Shown here: one piece after another, positions 6,711 to 8,672 of the stretch | How positions within the stretch are numbered: the first letter of the stretch is position 1 | How the letters are laid out: each line of letters begins with the position of its first letter | NCBI GenBank assembly: GCA_027024125.1 | Contig: JALVSV010000214.1 | Location: 7,130 to 15,801 of the forward strand | Direction: 5' to 3' | Length of the DNA stretch: 8,672 bases | Origin: Methylothermaceae bacterium | GTDB taxonomy: Bacteria > Pseudomonadota > Gammaproteobacteria > Methylococcales > Methylothermaceae | Position numbers and translations under genes: made by a program | The notes under the pieces: generated by a model | Told to the model about the DNA's origin: nothing | The model's input: only the letters and a program-made list of their open reading frames with translations | Databases searched by the model: none

Positions 6711-8159
6711 TCAGGGCTGTGTTCTGGACGCATCGGCCGTCCTTCGGGCGAATTCCAGGATACGTTTTTCCATATAGTTGTAGAACGGATTATAACGGAG
6801 TCTCATCAGCTGATCGGCTGGCACCAACAGCAATCTTTGTTCTCCCCTCAATTCCACTCGGCCCAGTGTGGGTTTGTCTTCAGTTCCCACCCCGTAAACA
6901 GGATCATCCGGCGGTATGGGAAGGGCAACGTGGGACAGGGAGTAGACGCCCACCGGCCACTGAAGTTGCAACGGTGTGGCTGTGATCATTCCCTGACCGA
7001 TGGGCCGGCGTTTTTCCCAGACCTCGGGGCTCTCGGGATTCCGGTTTGTGACCAGAGTCAGGCCATAATTTGTGGGCTCTTGCATGAATGAGGCCAGTTC
7101 TTCCTGGTCGTTTCTGGCGAATAAGCTGACGATATCGGCATCGCGATTGACGTCAAACAGGATCAGTTCGTCCCTGCCCGAATGGAGGTGGGCCATCAGT
7201 TGATCCACCACTGCCCTGGATGAAACGGTCGTGTCCACGACTGACTGGATCGCCAGGACCGGAGGGAAGTCGGCCATTTTCCTCTTTTGTCGCAGGGTTC
7301 CCAGGTTTTTTTGTACCTGTTCGGCCAGTCGATAGACCTGATAACCCGCGTTGATGGCAAAGGAATTGTATTTGTATGGGTCGTATTCAGGCAGACGGGA
7401 AAGCCAGGCCAGCTTTTGTAATCCAGGCAAATGACTTGCGGCTATGATGAGCCTGGAAAAGCGCGCTGCAGGGGTGACTGCCAAGGCAGGTGATATCAAT
7501 ATCATTCCGGCAGGGCGGGGTAGCTGATCGTTCTCCAGAGAATTCAGCGCGTATTCGAGTGCGAGTGCGGCTCCATTGGAGTAGCCAACCAGATAAAGGG
7601 GCCTTCCTGGTGAAAGTGATTTCCGCAGGTGCAAGATCGCCAGTCTGACCGCTTTGGCCATGTCTTCCCAGGAGCCACGGGTCAGGCTGGAAGGCGCTGT
7701 CCCATGTCCCGGCAGTCGCAAGACCAACACGTGATACCCTTGTCGTCGAAATGTATAGGAGAGAGAGCGAAGGCTATAGGGGGAATCCGACATGCCGTGC
7801 AGCATCAGCACGGCGCCTGAAGCTGAAGCGGATTTCAGCTCGACGGAGCGGTTCCAGTCGAATCTATCGACAGGAAAAGCCAAACGGTAGTTTGGTGAAT
7901 AGCGGCTGATTCGGGAAGCTTTAACCTTCCTCTGAAAAGCATCGAGTTCATTGAAAAGATCGTTTTCCAGTGTCAGGTAGCCCTGAAGATCAGTAATGGA
8001 ATCTGTGTGAAAGTGGAATTCAGAGGCGGGTTTCCAAGTGTGCCATGGGCGTAGCGATGGTCCTGATAACGCTTTGAAGAGATAAAGGCCCAAGGCAGCC
8101 AAGAAAACCCCCAGAGCCAGGCACACACACTTTTCTAATAGGGACTTCACGAGCTTCAA
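6711..8159 (-). CDS. Membrane-anchored alpha/beta hydrolase (lysophospholipase/lipase-like)
   Basis: A 482-residue protein with a hydrophobic segment at about 11-31 after Lys2/Lys5/Lys10, so an inner-membrane anchor or uncleaved signal is expected, with the catalytic part outside the cytoplasm. The hydrolase domain shows VLMLHGMSDSP at 117-127 (oxyanion hole), LRLPGHG at 147-153, and nucleophile elbow GYSNG at 192-196 with Ser194. Asp309 (SVVDTTV) is the likely acid and His410 (YSLSHVALP) the base. About 100 residues separate the acid and the His, longer than in compact serine hydrolases, so an insertion is present. The closest general type is the monoacylglycerol lipase/lysophospholipase group; the substrate is unknown. 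The start is a TTG with GGAG at 8168-8171, 8 nt upstream; an in-frame stop just beyond excludes a longer start, and GTG at 8150 is less well placed. First gene of a minus-strand pair. Confidence 0.88.
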   Translation of the reverse strand: MKLVKSLLEKCVCLALGVFLAALGLYLFKALSGPSLRPWHTWKPASEFHFHTDSITDLQGYLTLENDLFNELDAFQRKVKASRISRYSPNYRLAFPVDRFDWNRSVELKSASASGAVLMLHGMSDSPYSLRSLSYTFRRQGYHVLVLRLPGHGTAPSSLTRGSWEDMAKAVRLAILHLRKSLSPGRPLYLVGYSNGAALALEYALNSLENDQLPRPAGMILISPALAVTPAARFSRLIIAASHLPGLQKLAWLSRLPEYDPYKYNSFAINAGYQVYRLAEQVQKNLGTLRQKRKMADFPPVLAIQSVVDTTVSSRAVVDQLMAHLHSGRDELILFDVNRDADIVSLFARNDQEELASFMQEPTNYGLTLVTNRNPESPEVWEKRRPIGQGMITATPLQLQWPVGVYSLSHVALPIPPDDPVYGVGTEDKPTLGRVELRGEQRLLLVPADQLMRLRYNPFYNYMEKRILEFARRTADASRTQP

Positions 8160-8167
8160 AAAGTCAT

Positions 8168-8171
8168 CTCC
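8168..8171 (-). promoter_or_regulatory. Ribosome binding site supporting a TTG start
   Basis: Read on the minus strand this is GGAG, 8 nt before the TTG at 8159. The in-frame codons upstream reach a TGA before any ATG, so this site is what makes the TTG the best start for the membrane-anchored hydrolase. Confidence 0.6.
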
Positions 8172-8230
8172 GTCTCAATTGGAGGATTAGCAGAACAAAC
8201 TGGATTCAATTTTCGAACAATGGCAGGCAA

Positions 8231-8262
8231 ACGGCAAGCTCACCAAGATCTCTACTTGCCGT
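8231..8262. repeat. 8-bp inverted repeat (stem-loop)
   Basis: ACGGCAAG (8231-8238) and CTTGCCGT (8255-8262) are perfect inverted repeats around a 16-nt spacer. There is no T-run on either strand, so an intrinsic terminator is unlikely. It lies 72-103 nt upstream of the hydrolase start, where a dimeric regulator or a leader hairpin could sit. Confidence 0.4.
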
Positions 8263-8354
8263 GCTCCGCAGTGAAGGCTCCGATGACAGGTGGTAAATGT
8301 CTGGAATTTCGAAATCCGATGCAAACTATTCCTCAAAAATGGAAGGAATTTCCT

Positions 8355-8459
8355 ATGTCTGTGGCCAATACAAGCGTTCTATCTACGGCTTCTGTATCTG
8401 GGGCTTCAATCCCGTGGCCGAAACCAAGCAGGTCTTGTTCATACGATGAAAGAACATAA
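8355..8459 (+). CDS. Possible small protein, 34 residues, Ser-rich
   Basis: ATG 8355 is preceded by AAGGA at 8343-8347 with a 7-nt spacer, one of the best ribosome binding sites in the window, and ends at TAA 8459. The product starts MSVANTSVLSTASVSG and has a Pro/Trp patch (IPWPKP at 19-24) before a polar end with one Cys and DERT. About a quarter of residues are Ser. I do not recognise it. There is no signal peptide or membrane segment. It could be a genuine small protein or leader peptide, the 5' remnant of a decayed gene, or chance. The frame continues upstream to an ATG at 8220, but the ribosome binding site favours 8355. Confidence 0.35.
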   Translation: MSVANTSVLSTASVSGASIPWPKPSRSCSYDERT

Positions 8460-8543
8460 ATGAAACTGTTTTCATTGCCCAATATTTCCCTAATTAAAAC
8501 AAAGGGGATTCTAATAACGTAATCATTTTTTTATCGACTGGGA

Positions 8544-8560
8544 CGCACTAATATGGTGCA
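8544..8560. promoter_or_regulatory. NtrC-binding-site-like dyad
   Basis: GCAC (8545-8548), a 7-nt spacer and GTGC (8556-8559) form the dyad GCACTA-ATA-TGGTGC. From memory this has the same half-sites and spacing as an NtrC enhancer site upstream of E. coli glnA. NtrC is the nitrogen-limitation activator that works with sigma-54. Only one copy was seen here. No sigma-54 -24/-12 promoter was found downstream on the plus strand inside the window. On the minus strand 8476-8492 has the GG and GC dinucleotides at the right 10-nt spacing but otherwise matches poorly. The target is probably a gene beyond the right edge. Confidence 0.45.
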
Positions 8561-8621
8561 TACTGCCAATCCATCCAAATATACTACAAAAACCTCCATC
8601 CCATAGTCATAGGGTAAATAG

Positions 8622-8672
8622 GTGAAAAATCAGTCCGTCGATAGAATGTTTGCTGTCTGTAACAACGGGTTG
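8622..8672 (+). CDS. Possible start of a gene running off the window
   Basis: A GTG at 8622 directly follows an in-frame TAG and has AGGG at 8611-8614, 7 nt before it. The frame reads 17 codons (MKNQSVDRMFAVCNNGL) to the window edge without a stop. The stretch is too short to identify, and a 17-codon open run can occur by chance. Confidence 0.2.
   Translation, partial: MKNQSVDRMFAVCNNGL

Larger units (their letters stand above)
8160..8672. other. Intergenic region upstream of the hydrolase pair, AT-rich at its right end
   Basis: About 510 bases with no long gene. The left half has composition like the neighbours and carries an inverted repeat and a 34-codon ORF. From about 8461 the sequence is visibly richer in A and T, as expected for promoter or regulatory DNA or acquired sequence. 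The NtrC-like dyad lies in that part. A 17-codon open end at 8622-8672 may be the start of a gene beyond the window. No tRNA, insertion sequence or clear terminator was seen. Confidence 0.6.

Noticed and set aside
6531..7091. Plus-strand 186-codon frame
   Set aside because: It lies antisense to the junction of the two hydrolase genes, both of which have catalytic motifs on the minus strand.
8607..8672. Minus-strand open end ending in TGA at 8607
   Set aside because: Only 21 codons enter from the edge, with no recognisable sequence. It cannot be distinguished from chance.

Overview
The window looks like chromosomal DNA of a gammaproteobacterium. The DgkA, MazG, endonuclease V and globin-coupled diguanylate cyclase proteins all align well, from memory, with their E. 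coli counterparts. The gene order is not enterobacterial, though, and a free-living environmental gammaproteobacterium is the best guess. Genus cannot be settled from the sequence alone. No rRNA, tRNA, CRISPR array or complete insertion sequence was seen.

Layout. (1) Positions 1-486, minus strand: the N-terminal part of an exported protein that resembles a periplasmic adaptor (membrane-fusion) protein of RND efflux systems, cut by the window edge. (2) 487-804: a divergent intergenic region carrying a roughly 100-bp palindromic repeat element with a nested GC-rich hairpin. (3) 805-5410, plus strand: a tightly packed run of six genes. These are a GcvH-type lipoyl carrier protein, dgkA (diacylglycerol kinase), a PfkB-family adenosine kinase-like protein, mazG (NTP pyrophosphohydrolase), nfi (endonuclease V) and, after a 61-nt gap, a globin-coupled heme-sensor diguanylate cyclase close to E. 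coli DosC. The first five overlap or lie within a few bases of each other, so they are probably one transcript. (4) 5420-8159, minus strand: two envelope-targeted alpha/beta hydrolases, a membrane-anchored one upstream and a DUF900-like lipoprotein downstream. They converge on the plus-strand run with only 9 nt between stop codons. (5) 8160-8672: an intergenic region that becomes AT-rich. It holds a 34-codon ORF with a strong ribosome binding site, an 8-bp inverted repeat, and a dyad matching the arms of an NtrC-binding site in front of E. coli glnA.

Function. The plus-strand run mixes nucleotide housekeeping with lipid and lipoyl housekeeping and a gas-sensing c-di-GMP synthase. MazG removes aberrant NTPs, endonuclease V nicks deaminated-base DNA, and the adenosine kinase-like protein salvages purine nucleosides. 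DgkA recycles diacylglycerol. The minus-strand pair most likely acts on lipid or ester substrates in the envelope, but its substrates are unknown. The least described items are the hydrolase pair, the palindromic repeat, the 34-codon ORF and the NtrC-like site.
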